Origin: CAYFSS01 sp964345975
GTDB lineage: Bacteria > Bacillota > Clostridia > Saccharofermentanales > Fastidiosipilaceae
Length of the DNA: 56,108 nt
NCBI GenBank assembly: GCA_964345975.1
Contig: CAYFSS010000011.1
Span: forward strand, 1-56,108
Direction of reading: 5' to 3'
Shown here: positions 9,015 through 18,255 of the stretch, in pieces
Layout: every line of letters starts with the position of its first letter
Position numbering within the stretch: the first letter of the stretch is position 1
Notes under the pieces: generated by a model
What the model saw: only the letters and a program-made list of their open reading frames with translations
What the model was told of the DNA's origin: nothing
The model's database searches: none
Position numbers and translations under genes: made by a program

Positions 9015-9054
9015 GAAGCTCCCTGCAACGCCACGTTGTGGGGAGTTTCCTTTT
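9015..9054 (+). terminator. Intrinsic terminator of trpB
   Basis: GAAGCTCCC(T)GCAAC pairs with GTTG..GGGAGTTTC around GCCAC, followed by CTTTT. Confidence 0.75.
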
Positions 9055-9112
9055 ACAAACAAAAGCACTCAAGCACGTCCTAAAGGTAACCGGGTGAAAC
9101 ACTGCATATCCA

Positions 9113-9146
9113 CAAAAAAGAACGGACCCCCGAAAGGATCCGTTCT
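9113..9146 (-). terminator. Terminator of the minus-strand solute-binding protein fragment
   Basis: AGAACGGA pairs with TCCGTTCT (arms 9146-9139 and 9126-9119 on the minus strand), followed on that strand by a T6 tract. It lies 40 bp beyond the stop of the fragment, as expected for the original gene. Confidence 0.8.
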
Positions 9147-9185
9147 CACGAACTTACTAGGCTAAGTTCAGGATGTAGTTATCAC

Positions 9186-9827
9186 TTACTCCTGAAGTGC
9201 CTGCCAAGCTTCATTACCTTCATCCAAGATTTCCTGGAGACCGGCGGCTTTGAGCTCTTCATAACTTGCAAGATACTCTTCGACGCTCATGTCACCGATG
9301 ACGGCCGAGGCACGGTTTGATTGAAGCTGACTGAGGATATCCGCAGCATACTCAACGTGAGCTTCCGTGTTCATGATCGGGGTAGCGTTGTAGAACGTAC
9401 CTTCTGCAGCATGGAGAGCATCGTAAAAAATCTGAGTCGGTTCTTCTGACTCTTCATAGGTCTTGCCGGCAAGCATGATGGCTTCGTATGCAGCTGAATC
9501 GAAGTGGTGAGCCAAGGGTGCGAAGTTCAATCCGGCTTGACGTGCAGCGACGAAAGATTCGGAAAATTCAGATTTGAGGACCGGAGCGCCGTCAACGACG
9601 TCGTGGTGCACCCCTTCGATACCGTAGGAGCTGATGACCGTTCCTTCAGGACTAAAGACAAAGTTGAAGTACTTCATGATTTCAGCAGCGAGTGCTTCGT
9701 CAGCCGCAACGGTGATGCTTGAGGTCTGTGAGATCATGCCGCGAGCAGGGATGCCCTGGTGACCGTTAGGACCGGTTGGAGGCTGAACGCCTTCGAGCTT
9801 AGAGGCAGATGAAAGAAATACTGAAAA
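9186..9827 (-). pseudogene. Extracellular solute-binding protein (family 1), C-terminal fragment
   Basis: The reading frame is open from 9827 to TAA at 9186. An in-frame ATG gives 183 residues, but recognisable homology continues upstream of it (KLEGVQPPTGPNGHQGIPAR) until a TAA at 9830-9828. The sequence matches the C-terminal third of lipoprotein sugar-binding proteins of the LipO/LplA type, including FSPEGTVISSYGIEGVHHDVVDG. The N-terminal 300 or more residues, with signal peptide and lipobox, are absent, and no ABC permease genes are near. This is a truncated relic whose original terminator survives. A short secreted protein is unlikely because no signal sequence is present. Confidence 0.75.
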
Positions 9828-9830
9828 TTA

Positions 9831-10251
9831 CGAAAAAGTACTACACGAAATAAGGCTCGAAATACTGTGTCATTACACGGTATTGCCAACATCTTTGAGC
9901 TTTAACTGTCAAAGACGGAATTATACTTGTAGAAAGCGGTCAGCAGGCAAAGGAAGATTTAGCGTATAACGTATCAAGCAGCCGGGCTTCCAAATCCTTC
10001 ACAACCAAGTATAAATCAATAGTGCATGTCCGCTTCAAAGCTTCACTATCCTTAGATCCGACTGTCCTTTGCAAGCCTATGAAACCTTCATATCAACAAA
10101 TTGAGTACGCTATCAAACAAAACATTCCGAATCCCATCGCTTAGTTCACAAAAGATTAAGACAATTACAAAGAATAGATCGTCTAATTGGAATAAATTCG
10201 GTATTATAGGAAATACTTAAGGAACATTCGGATTATGAAGAGGAGAAGTCT
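9831..10251. other. Gene-poor stretch with an inverted repeat and an 81-codon startless frame
   Basis: An inverted repeat, AATACTGTGT-CATT-ACACGGTATT, lies at 9861-9884. A plus-strand frame of 81 codons (9899-10144) is open but has no good start or ribosome binding site and I recognise no family in it; it may be another decayed gene. The 3' end must hold the promoter for the gene at 10252, but I see no clear one. Confidence 0.4.
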
Positions 10252-11127
10252 ATGGAAAACAGAGATCCACGCGACCAGAGACCACAGGACTATGATGCGC
10301 CCTTCGAACCACAAAATGAAACACCCCCGGTCGCAAGTCCGGAAGTGAACAATAGGTCTTCAACCGCTGCAGGCGGCGAAGGACACACAAGCCCTCATCA
10401 GATGCGCGATGATGTACCGCCAAGAGTACAACGCGTCGAGCAGCGTGAAGAAGACGGGCCAAGAACAAGTGATAACGTCCGTCAGTTTGCTGATGATGTT
10501 AAAACGAAGGTTCAGAATCTGGATCTGCAGCAGCATTTCGGACCGTTAATCACGGCCTGGAAGCGCTTCTTTAGCAGCTCCACCCTTAACTACACCTCAG
10601 TTCGCCTAAATACTGCGACGAACATCTTTATCGCAGTCTTTACGATTCTCTTCACTGCCGTGACTCTTCCACTCATTCAGATGAAGTCATTGACAGCGAC
10701 CTTGGGACTTGGCACATTGAACGATCTCCTAGGCTCCAACCTCCCCGGTTACCCCTACGGTCGTGAATTTGGTGTCACCCTTCTCTATGCCGTCATCATG
10801 TACGGTGTGCTCTTTGCTCTGACTTATTTTGGAGCGAGCCTTGCGAAGGATCCTTATAACACACCTCAAGTCGCTCTAGAGCGCGTGAACTACAGTATTT
10901 TCCCGTTCATGACCATGTTACCGTTGGCTTTCATCTTTGCGTTCTTCGCACCGACCATCGCCAGCTTCCTCGTCATCTTCGGACTCCTCTTCAGCCTCTT
11001 GGTCTATTCATACCTCTGGCTCAGGAGCACCGAGCAACAACGGGATCGTCGATTCGGGATCTTGCTTGGCATCGTAGCGGTCCTTCTCATCCTCATCTAC
11101 CTCTTCTTCAAGGTGAAGGTCCTCTAA
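10252..11127 (+). CDS. Membrane protein with disordered N terminus, unknown function
   Basis: A 291-residue protein. Residues 1-95 are polar, rich in Pro, Glu, Gln and Arg, and probably disordered in the cytoplasm. From about residue 120 there are five hydrophobic segments (about 122-143, 174-195, 214-231, 233-253 and 267-288), the last followed by a short basic tail (FFKVKVL). The pattern resembles Yip1-like or small polytopic Firmicutes proteins, but I see no diagnostic motif. Start ATG follows GAAGAGGAGAAGTCT. It is a single gene closed by a strong terminator. I do not assign a function. Confidence 0.8.
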   Translation: MENRDPRDQRPQDYDAPFEPQNETPPVASPEVNNRSSTAAGGEGHTSPHQMRDDVPPRVQRVEQREEDGPRTSDNVRQFADDVKTKVQNLDLQQHFGPLITAWKRFFSSSTLNYTSVRLNTATNIFIAVFTILFTAVTLPLIQMKSLTATLGLGTLNDLLGSNLPGYPYGREFGVTLLYAVIMYGVLFALTYFGASLAKDPYNTPQVALERVNYSIFPFMTMLPLAFIFAFFAPTIASFLVIFGLLFSLLVYSYLWLRSTEQQRDRRFGILLGIVAVLLILIYLFFKVKVL

Positions 11128-11164
11128 ACTAAATTCCAACGCATAACGTCTTTCAGGACGGTTC

Positions 11165-11208
11165 AGACGTCCTCTTCGAACTCAAGTTCGATGAGGGCGT
11201 CTTTTTTT
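11165..11208 (+). terminator. Intrinsic terminator
   Basis: An outer stem, GACGTCCTC with GAGGGCGTC, contains an inner stem CGAAC/GTTCG, followed by a T7 tract. Confidence 0.85.
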
Positions 11209-11310
11209 ATCCCAAGCTGTTCGCCGGCTCGCTTTAAGCAAACTTATTCAACACGGCAAAGACCCTCAAAAGCCCCACGAATCATCTTTTAGAAACAGAA
11301 AGGATTTCCG

Positions 11311-13248
11311 ATGAAGCATCGTGCTCTTCTCCTTCTATTGATCATGCTCATGAGTCTCTGGCTCAGTAGCTGCGATCTCGATATCATGGTCGATAGAGCT
11401 CTCCTCCTCTATGATCCGGTGACATTTCTCGGTGAGCGCCAAATTCAAGTGCAGATTTCCGGACCAGACTTGGAGAAGGTCAAGGCAGCAGGCTTGGATC
11501 TCGACAACTATATAGCCCAAACCCTCCGCACAACCTTACCTCCGGCCTGGGAAGCAGCTTGGAGTTTTGAAGCCGATACCATCATCTTGGATTTTGTCTT
11601 GCCATTTCTAGGCTTGGATGACTATGGCATGAAGGTTCACGGGACCGTAGATACCGAGACTTATATTGATTTAGCTGAGAGTGCCTCTGATTCTTTTCAG
11701 GTCTCTCCTCCACCGATCTTCTCTAAGCAGGAACAAGAAGGTGGTGTAGATATCGGTCACGAAATTTTCACCCACGAGGGCGATTTCCTTCAAGCGGGCA
11801 TTCGTGGGCTGGCAACCGCCTACTTTGAACCTGTACATCACCGGATTCAGCGAGAAGGAAATCTCTTGCTGTACTTAAGTCTCGGCGAACCGGGCCATTG
11901 GACAAAGGCAGACCTCCACTATTTGGAAGTCCTGCCGGATCTCAACTTCGATGCATTCTACGACACCGTGCGAACTGACTTTTCCGATACGTTTGACTCG
12001 GAAACAGATCCCAAACTGCATTACGGCAGTGACCTCTTCATTCTAGGCGAGCAAGTCTACGAGACAGAAAAGACAGTCAATCAAGAATGCATCTTGAGAC
12101 AATCGAGAGTTTTGCCTTTGGAGTTGGAGGTTTCCACCTATAGCGATGATCTCCTCAGCTTCTCCCGCACTCTCCGTCTTCGGTTACCACAGGATGCTAT
12201 GGGTAAGAGTTTGCTTGCCTTAGGCGATCGATTGAACTTAGGAATAATAGGAGACCTGTCTTTTCAGCCGGAAAGCAATCCGCATAACAAGATCGTTGCG
12301 ATAAGTTCAAAGGTTGAAAACGTGAGCCTTAGCCTAATGAGAGACTATACTCGCTTGCTCTTGGGCAACGAGTATGAGGTGGAACTCTCTGAGCAGGAAG
12401 GGTCTCAGTTTCTATGGAAAGAAAGTTTTGAACTCCCTGCTTTCTTCTCGGATCAGCCGGGACCTGAGATAAAGCTCCTAGGTCTGTTCGACGCAAAGCT
12501 TGATCATCAGTCCCAAACGGCTCAAGTTGAACTCAACGTCAAACGAACTTGGCCGGCAATGGCTCTACAAACGTATTGGGATAAGGATACTGAAGTTTAC
12601 GTCAGGCGATATCATTACTATCTGACTGAAGGAGGTACCGAATCAATCCTCACGGACTACCTCATGGACCAAAGTCTTGAAGATTATCCAATCTATAGCC
12701 GTACGGAAGATGGTCACCGGCACGTGTTTATGCAGCAAAGTACGCCCGATCCCTCTGTCATCGCACATCAAACAAGCAAATTATTAGGCCCAACGACCAT
12801 TGAGTTTGAAGAAACGAGTGGGGTCTTTGGCAAGGCTGTGCATTGGGAGGAAAGCTATCATTTCAACAAAATCTCTGCGGACCAAGCGATCCATCTAGCT
12901 GACGGTGACAGCTATCAGCAACTCAGACAACACAAGACCATGCCGAACACCGGTACCGTGAAGCTTAATCTCGTCTTACAATCCAATCTCAATTTGTTTC
13001 TAGCTCTAGGGTTGCTTGCCTTGGTTGTTGTAACCATGCTTCACCCGCGCTCTAGTTTGAGAGCAATGCTCCTTAAGCTAAAGCAGAGAAACGCCGAATA
13101 TCGATATAAGAAACAGCTTGAAATCGAAGAACGCCCCCTGACTTGGGGAGCGACCTTTGAAGATCATAAGGGCAGACACGTGAAGATTATTTCCTTGGAA
13201 CAGCCTGAGCCCGAGCCTCGCAGAAGGCTACGATTTCGTCAAAGATAG
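11311..13248 (+). CDS. Large lipoprotein with C-terminal membrane anchor, unknown function
   Basis: A 645-residue protein. Residues 1-20 are a lipoprotein signal (MKHRALLLLLIMLMSLWLSS) with lipobox LSSC and acylated Cys21. A long extracytoplasmic beta-rich region follows. A second hydrophobic segment near residues 557-578 is followed by a basic, coiled cytoplasmic tail (RFRQR end). A lipid anchor at one end and a transmembrane helix at the other is unusual. I recognise no enzyme motif. The ATG follows AAAGGATTTCCG. Its last 62 bp overlap the 3' end of the convergent hydrolase gene. Probably envelope-associated. Confidence 0.75.
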   Translation: MKHRALLLLLIMLMSLWLSSCDLDIMVDRALLLYDPVTFLGERQIQVQISGPDLEKVKAAGLDLDNYIAQTLRTTLPPAWEAAWSFEADTIILDFVLPFLGLDDYGMKVHGTVDTETYIDLAESASDSFQVSPPPIFSKQEQEGGVDIGHEIFTHEGDFLQAGIRGLATAYFEPVHHRIQREGNLLLYLSLGEPGHWTKADLHYLEVLPDLNFDAFYDTVRTDFSDTFDSETDPKLHYGSDLFILGEQVYETEKTVNQECILRQSRVLPLELEVSTYSDDLLSFSRTLRLRLPQDAMGKSLLALGDRLNLGIIGDLSFQPESNPHNKIVAISSKVENVSLSLMRDYTRLLLGNEYEVELSEQEGSQFLWKESFELPAFFSDQPGPEIKLLGLFDAKLDHQSQTAQVELNVKRTWPAMALQTYWDKDTEVYVRRYHYYLTEGGTESILTDYLMDQSLEDYPIYSRTEDGHRHVFMQQSTPDPSVIAHQTSKLLGPTTIEFEETSGVFGKAVHWEESYHFNKISADQAIHLADGDSYQQLRQHKTMPNTGTVKLNLVLQSNLNLFLALGLLALVVVTMLHPRSSLRAMLLKLKQRNAEYRYKKQLEIEERPLTWGATFEDHKGRHVKIISLEQPEPEPRRRLRFRQR

Positions 13249-14164
13249 CGTCGGCATCCACGTCGAACAAGAGGTCATGGCGTGAACGCGGAATCGAGAA
13301 GAGCTCCGTTTCTGAGTAACCAACTTGCCTCAGATGTCTGACCAAACTCTCCCCACCGCGATGGGTTAAGCTCTCGACCGGATCTTGACCGCCATAGTAG
13401 ATATGAATAGGGAGACGTCGCTGCGTAATCTGCCAGAGCGAGGTGGAATAGATGTCCGATTGCAAGAGCGTTAAATCATGGTAGCCACGTTTGCAAAGTG
13501 GTTCACCGCAATGCTCCGTCGCGAGATAAGCCTCGACTTCCCGCCGGATTGTAGAAAGCCAATCGTAGTCTGTTTCCGGGGATGGGATATTGGCATTGAG
13601 AGCATCATTAAATTTGCGTTGGAAACGAATACCCTTGCCGATGGGATCAAAGAAAGACGTGACACCCGTGACGGTTTTTGCCCAATTGAGTCCCGGCCAC
13701 TTAGTGTAAGGGCCAAGCAAGATGGCACCGCTGATTTGACTTGGATTACGCTTTAGGTATGAAAGGGCAAAGAGAGCACCGATGCCGGAACCGATGAGGA
13801 TCGTCGGGTGATTGACTTGTGCATTGCGAGCAAAGATCGTAGCCATATCACGGATCTGGCGTTCCCAACCTTCATTGGCTGCGAAATAACCATATTGTCC
13901 ATCGACAGGACTTCTCCCGTGACCTCGTAAGTCGAAGAGCGTTACAGCGTGGCCATAGCCAACGAGGGTTTCAGCAAAATGTTGATAGCGAACTTTATTG
14001 TCGTTGACGTCATGGACGAAGTAGACCTGAGTCTTAGGTTCAGGCTCGGGCGTGTAGATATAAGCCTCTGCCCTATGATCTCCTATCGGAGAGGGCAATT
14101 GGGTGACACAACGTTCAAATGGGATGGGCTTAGGAGCTTGGGGGTATTGGATCTTCGTCTTCAT
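13187..14164 (-). CDS. Alpha/beta hydrolase (monoacylglycerol-lipase-like) lacking the usual nucleophile
   Basis: A 325-residue protein with the fold of serine aminopeptidase S33/monoglyceride lipases: FVHDVNDN (oxyanion loop, usually HGxxEH), FDLRGHGRS, a nucleophile elbow, IYYGGQDPV (acid) and SRHDLLFD (His). At the elbow the usual GHSMGG is GSGIGA (residues 125-130), so the position of the catalytic Ser holds Gly127 and the Ser is one residue early. The DNA at 13793-13776 reads GGT TCC GGC ATC GGT GCT, so this is not a translation slip. Asp and His are kept. It may be inactive, or use an altered geometry. No signal peptide. Confidence 0.8.
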   Translation of the reverse strand: MKTKIQYPQAPKPIPFERCVTQLPSPIGDHRAEAYIYTPEPEPKTQVYFVHDVNDNKVRYQHFAETLVGYGHAVTLFDLRGHGRSPVDGQYGYFAANEGWERQIRDMATIFARNAQVNHPTILIGSGIGALFALSYLKRNPSQISGAILLGPYTKWPGLNWAKTVTGVTSFFDPIGKGIRFQRKFNDALNANIPSPETDYDWLSTIRREVEAYLATEHCGEPLCKRGYHDLTLLQSDIYSTSLWQITQRRLPIHIYYGGQDPVESLTHRGGESLVRHLRQVGYSETELFSIPRSRHDLLFDVDADAIFDEIVAFCEARAQAVPRK

Positions 14165-14206
14165 CTTATCCCTCCCTTTCGTAAATCACAGTTTAACATG
14201 CTTGAA

Positions 14207-15682
14207 TTAAGGTTCATTGACATTAGGGAACATCCGTTCAAAAACCTCACCATCAGACTCGTTTTCCACAACGTATAGACTGAGTTTCATTTGGCTCGGG
14301 ATGCGACTGGTCACTTGATAGCTCGACTCCGAAAGATCCTGGACTTCAACATGAACTTCCATCGTGACGGGCTCATTGAGAGCATCATTTTCGATGAGTT
14401 GAGCCAGGTCGATATCAGCGAAATCAAGCACTGCTGTAACTTCATTGTTCTCTACTTGATTTAGGTTCTTCTCACGTGCCTTGATGACGACAGAAACCGA
14501 GCGGACGCTTTCCTTACTATAGCCCAAATTGTATTCATCCAAGAGCTCGACGTTTTCTGCGATGGCGGCTACGGTAAAGCTTCTCGTACGGATTGGATTT
14601 GTCATAACCTGAGCGTAAAACCAGGTCGTGAGGGCCAGCACGAAAGAGATAATCTGCATGCCGTAACGGTCATACCGGCGGCGGCGCTCAACTTGTTCCG
14701 TGAGGACATCCTTCTCATGGTTTAGATCTTCGGTAACTTCTCGACCCGGTTCAGGTTTGAAGAATAGTTTGACCCGCTCCCACAGGCCCGGATTCTGCGA
14801 TTCCCCTCGGGTGAGAAGTAAACGATGGAGAATGGTGCGAAGTGCATCGGCATTGTCCAAGGGGTAAAGTCGGCCTTCGATGGCCAGGGAGATCGTTCCG
14901 CGCTCTTCAGAGACAACGATGCCGATCGCATCGCCGATTTCACTGACACCGACAGCTGCACGATGCCTAGTCCCATAGCTTCTGCGGAGGCTGATATTAT
15001 CTGATAGAGGGATATGACAGCGGGCTGCATAGATGATGTTGTCGCGGATTAAAACCGCCCCGTCATGGAGCGGTGAACCCATATAGAAGATCTGTTCCAG
15101 GAGCGTCGAAGTGACCTCTGCTCGCAAAATAACAGCTTGCCCTTGTTCGATGATTTCACCGAGCGATGTTTGGCGTTCGATCACGATGAGGGCGCCGGTG
15201 AAACTTTCAGCTAAATTATCGCAGGCAATGACGATCTGTTCGATGAGATTACGTACCTGGCTTCGGGCCAAATCACCTGCCTCGCCGCGACCGGTTGAAA
15301 CGACATTGTAGAACGCATTGCGGCCCACGGATTCCAGAGCCTGCCTAAGCTCCGGTTGAAACAAGACCACGAAGGCCAAGGCCAAAATAGAGATTGAAGC
15401 CGTCAAGATATAACCCAAGGCTTGAAGTCCGGTGAATCGAGCCACTTGGGTTAAGATCAAGATCCAAATGAGGCCTTTCAAGACCTGCCAAGCTCTCGTT
15501 TGATACATGATCTTTAAGATACTGTAGTAAATGAAGCTAGTGATCGCGACATCGATCAACATTAGAAGGAAGTCTTTGGGGGTAGAAAAGAGCAAAATAC
15601 CACTACGGACTTCATCGACTAGTAAGCCGAAGAAGTCCGGACTCTGGGCAGATTGTAAGAAGTGGTGGAAGATATTTTGCAT
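14207..15682 (-). CDS. cdaA: Diadenylate cyclase CdaA fused to a YbbR (CdaR-like) domain
   Basis: Makes cyclic di-AMP from two ATP at the membrane. Residues 38-108 contain three transmembrane helices as in CdaA. The DAC domain (about 120-290) has the DGA motif at 207-209 (LHDGAVL) and the RHR motif at 239-241 (GTRHRAAVG), both required for catalysis. After a charged linker comes another transmembrane helix (342-360) and an extracytoplasmic YbbR domain (about 364-475). In Bacillus and relatives cdaA and cdaR (YbbR) are separate adjacent genes followed by glmM. Here they form one 491-residue protein with a single YbbR repeat, and glmM is not next to it. Confidence 0.9.
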   Translation of the reverse strand: MQNIFHHFLQSAQSPDFFGLLVDEVRSGILLFSTPKDFLLMLIDVAITSFIYYSILKIMYQTRAWQVLKGLIWILILTQVARFTGLQALGYILTASISILALAFVVLFQPELRQALESVGRNAFYNVVSTGRGEAGDLARSQVRNLIEQIVIACDNLAESFTGALIVIERQTSLGEIIEQGQAVILRAEVTSTLLEQIFYMGSPLHDGAVLIRDNIIYAARCHIPLSDNISLRRSYGTRHRAAVGVSEIGDAIGIVVSEERGTISLAIEGRLYPLDNADALRTILHRLLLTRGESQNPGLWERVKLFFKPEPGREVTEDLNHEKDVLTEQVERRRRYDRYGMQIISFVLALTTWFYAQVMTNPIRTRSFTVAAIAENVELLDEYNLGYSKESVRSVSVVIKAREKNLNQVENNEVTAVLDFADIDLAQLIENDALNEPVTMEVHVEVQDLSESSYQVTSRIPSQMKLSLYVVENESDGEVFERMFPNVNEP

Positions 15683-15764
15683 CTACAACGCTTCCCTTCC
15701 GTATAGGCTCGATTCATCTTAGCATGGTCATTAATTTTAACATGGCACAGCAATCTTATGAGCC

Positions 15765-15810
15765 GGATAAAATCAAAATCATGCTCCGGATATGTCCTAT
15801 CCGGAGCATG
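15765..15810 (-). terminator. Terminator of the Crp/Fnr gene
   Basis: A perfect 13-bp inverted repeat (15780-15792 with 15798-15810, loop TGTCC) followed on the minus strand by ATTTTGATTTT. It separates the Crp/Fnr gene from cdaA, so the latter needs its own promoter. Confidence 0.85.
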
Positions 15811-15898
15811 CATAAAGAATTTCAAGAGAGTGTTTTATCTTCAGTCACAAATTCTACGATGCTGCGCTATGACTTGAGATTGAACCCAAAAACTTGTT

Positions 15899-16663
15899 CT
15901 AGAATTCGTCATCGTCATCAGACTCACCATATTCCAGAGCCTCGGGATCCAAGAGCCACACGACGCGACCTGAACTTCTGATGAGACCGTCCTTCTCCAT
16001 GCGAACGAGTTCACGGGAGAATGAAGGTCGGGGCATAGCAAGCAACCTGGCTGCCACTTCTTTGGAGACGGGGAGCTCGACGGAATCCGTCGTGACGTAA
16101 CGACGCCGTAAGCGACGACGCTCCGCAGGAGACAAGTTGGGGTCGGCATTTTCTTCTTCTGCCCGTACTTGCTCTTCCAAGAGATCCATCAGATAAGACG
16201 AGATCTTCTGGCGTAGGTTACGCTGTGAAAGAACGAGGACTCTACGATGCTGTTGATGAATCGTCTCAGAGAGATAATAGAGGAAGTTATCTTTGACTAC
16301 GGGATAGGCAGCCATGAGATCTTTTACAATAAGTCGCGGTACACTTAAGATCTCACCATTCGTGATAGCCTCTATCGCCAAGACCTGATCTTTATGATGA
16401 CTGAAAATGAGATCTTCACCATAAGCATCGCCGGCAACAAGAAGATCGATCATGACGAAGCTACCGTCACTGGAATATTTCTGCTTAGCCAGTTGACCTT
16501 TAACAACGATACCGATGTCTTGAGCGGGATTTCCTTCGATTTCAAGGATTTCGCCCTTGACTATAATACGAAGACTGATGCGCACGAGATATGGTTCAAA
16601 TGCCGCCGCCGGCACTCCATGGAACAATGGATGTTGAGTCAATATTTCGATAGCTCGTTCCAT
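15899..16663 (-). CDS. Crp/Fnr-family transcriptional regulator
   Basis: About 254 residues: an N-terminal cyclic-nucleotide-binding-type beta roll (LRIIVKGEILEIEGNPAQDIGIVVKGQL), a dimerisation helix and a C-terminal winged helix (LPVSKEVAARLLAMPRPSFSRELVRM). It has no N-terminal Cys cluster of FNR type, so the effector is unknown. I moved the start from 16744 to ATG at 16663, which is preceded by CGGAGGTTCTA; the longer version adds an unrelated tail. It ends in an acidic run (ESDDDDEF). It is divergent from radA and may be a stress or redox regulator. Confidence 0.85.
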   Translation of the reverse strand: MERAIEILTQHPLFHGVPAAAFEPYLVRISLRIIVKGEILEIEGNPAQDIGIVVKGQLAKQKYSSDGSFVMIDLLVAGDAYGEDLIFSHHKDQVLAIEAITNGEILSVPRLIVKDLMAAYPVVKDNFLYYLSETIHQQHRRVLVLSQRNLRQKISSYLMDLLEEQVRAEEENADPNLSPAERRRLRRRYVTTDSVELPVSKEVAARLLAMPRPSFSRELVRMEKDGLIRSSGRVVWLLDPEALEYGESDDDDEF

Positions 16664-16780
16664 TAGAACCTCCGTTTTTATGTTACTTTCACCACAATCT
16701 AGATACCTGTGCAAGTATAGCATAGAGATCAAGCAGAATTTCACTTTGATCAGACCTTAAACTTCAAGGAGTAGAACACC

Positions 16781-18217
16781 ATGGCCAAGAGAAAACGATC
16801 CCACTATGTTTGCCAAAGTTGCGGCTATGAAAGTACCGGCTGGATGGGTCGCTGTCCGTCGTGCATGGAATGGAACAGCTTCACTGAAGAAATGATAGAA
16901 GAGCAGGCCAAACCCGCAAGCCAACATGGATGGATAGACCGTCAAATCGATGTTCTCGATACCGAAACTTCAGGAGGAACCGTGGGGAGAACCGGTTCGG
17001 ACCGCCTTATTGCCCTCGAGGAATTGGTCGGGAAAGAAGAAGATCGGGTCTCCTCAGGTATCTCAGAATTAGATAAAGTTCTGGGTGGCGGTTTCGTCCC
17101 CGGCTCCCTGCTACTTCTCGGCGGCGAACCCGGGGTCGGTAAGTCGACCTTGCTCCTGCAAACCTGTATGAATTCAAAATTCGACGGCACGATCCTCTAC
17201 GTCTGTGGCGAAGAATCTGCTTCACAGATTAAACTGCGGGCCGATCGCTTGGGTGTCAAACGATCCTCTATTAGGCTCTATCCGGAAATACTCCTGGAGA
17301 AGATCACGGAAGTCTTGTTTAAGGTGCAACCGTCTTTCGTCATCATCGACTCAATCCAGACACTCTATTCAGAGCAAATGACCGCAGCTCCGGGCTCCGT
17401 CAGCCAAGTCCGTCATGTAAGTGCTGCACTCTTACGCATCGCTAAGCGCCTGAATATTTGCATTGTCCTTGTAGGACACGTCACCAAAGAAGGCAGCATT
17501 GCAGGACCACGTGTCCTAGAGCACATGGTCGATACGGTGCTCTACTTCGACGGTGAGACAAGTACAGATCTGCGCCTTCTTAGGGCCGTCAAGAATCGCT
17601 TTGGTGCAAGCCAGGAATTAGCGCTCTTCAGCATGACGAATCGTGGATTGGAGAGCATAGATAATGCGTCTGCCGCCCTGCTTGAAGGCCGACCCCATGG
17701 AATCCCGGGTTCTGCCATCACTACAGTTCATGAAGGTAGCCGGGTTTTACTCCTCGAAATCCAGGCTCTTCTCAGCGATGCAACCTATGGCCAGCCTCAA
17801 CGTATGAGCCAGGGCTTCGATCGGGGAAGACTCAATATGCTCTTGGCACTCCTACAAAAACAGTTTTCCTGGCCCCTTAGCGCTAAAGATTGCTTCATCA
17901 ACGTCGTAGGAGGTCTCAAGATTGAGGAAACTGCCTCAGATCTTGCGCTGATCGCAGCGCTTCTTTCCTCCTATCACGAGAAACCGTTGCGGGAATCCTC
18001 AGTCTTTCTGGGAGAGGTCGGTCTTAGCGGCGAACTTAGAACCGTGAGTGCATTGGATCAGCGCTTGCGTGAAGCGGGCAGCATGGGGATGGAGCGAGCC
18101 TTCCTCCCGGGCGCCAGTCAGAAAGGTTTGAGACGTCTCAAGAGCGATGCATGGCCCGAGCTCATCTTTCTGGACCATGTAGAAGAGCTCGCTGACGTGT
18201 GTCTTGCGAGCTCTTAG
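16781..18217 (+). CDS. radA: DNA repair protein RadA
   Basis: A 478-residue RecA-like helicase/branch-migration factor acting in recombination intermediates. It has a C4 zinc finger (C11, C14, C25, C28), Walker A GGEPGVGKST at 114-123, the RadA-specific KNRFG motif, and a C-terminal Lon-protease-like domain (FINVVGGLKIEETASDLALIAALLSS) without the protease dyad role. Full family length. ATG is preceded by CAAGGAG at 9 bases. It is divergent from the Crp/Fnr gene. Often linked to disA in Bacillota; here it lies near the other diadenylate cyclase type. Confidence 0.96.
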   Translation: MAKRKRSHYVCQSCGYESTGWMGRCPSCMEWNSFTEEMIEEQAKPASQHGWIDRQIDVLDTETSGGTVGRTGSDRLIALEELVGKEEDRVSSGISELDKVLGGGFVPGSLLLLGGEPGVGKSTLLLQTCMNSKFDGTILYVCGEESASQIKLRADRLGVKRSSIRLYPEILLEKITEVLFKVQPSFVIIDSIQTLYSEQMTAAPGSVSQVRHVSAALLRIAKRLNICIVLVGHVTKEGSIAGPRVLEHMVDTVLYFDGETSTDLRLLRAVKNRFGASQELALFSMTNRGLESIDNASAALLEGRPHGIPGSAITTVHEGSRVLLLEIQALLSDATYGQPQRMSQGFDRGRLNMLLALLQKQFSWPLSAKDCFINVVGGLKIEETASDLALIAALLSSYHEKPLRESSVFLGEVGLSGELRTVSALDQRLREAGSMGMERAFLPGASQKGLRRLKSDAWPELIFLDHVEELADVCLASS

Positions 18218-18228
18218 GAGAATCTGGT

Positions 18229-18254
18229 GAGGCTTTTGGATACAAAAGCCCTCA
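18229..18254. terminator. Possible shared hairpin between convergent genes
   Basis: GGCTTTTG-GATA-CAAAAGCC stem between radA (plus) and the oxidoreductase (minus). Neither side has a strong T tract, so termination activity is uncertain. Confidence 0.4.
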
Positions 18255-18255
18255 G

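Noticed and set aside
9899..10144. 81-codon plus-strand frame as a gene
   Set aside because: No start codon with a ribosome site near its beginning and no recognised family; mentioned only as a possible remnant.
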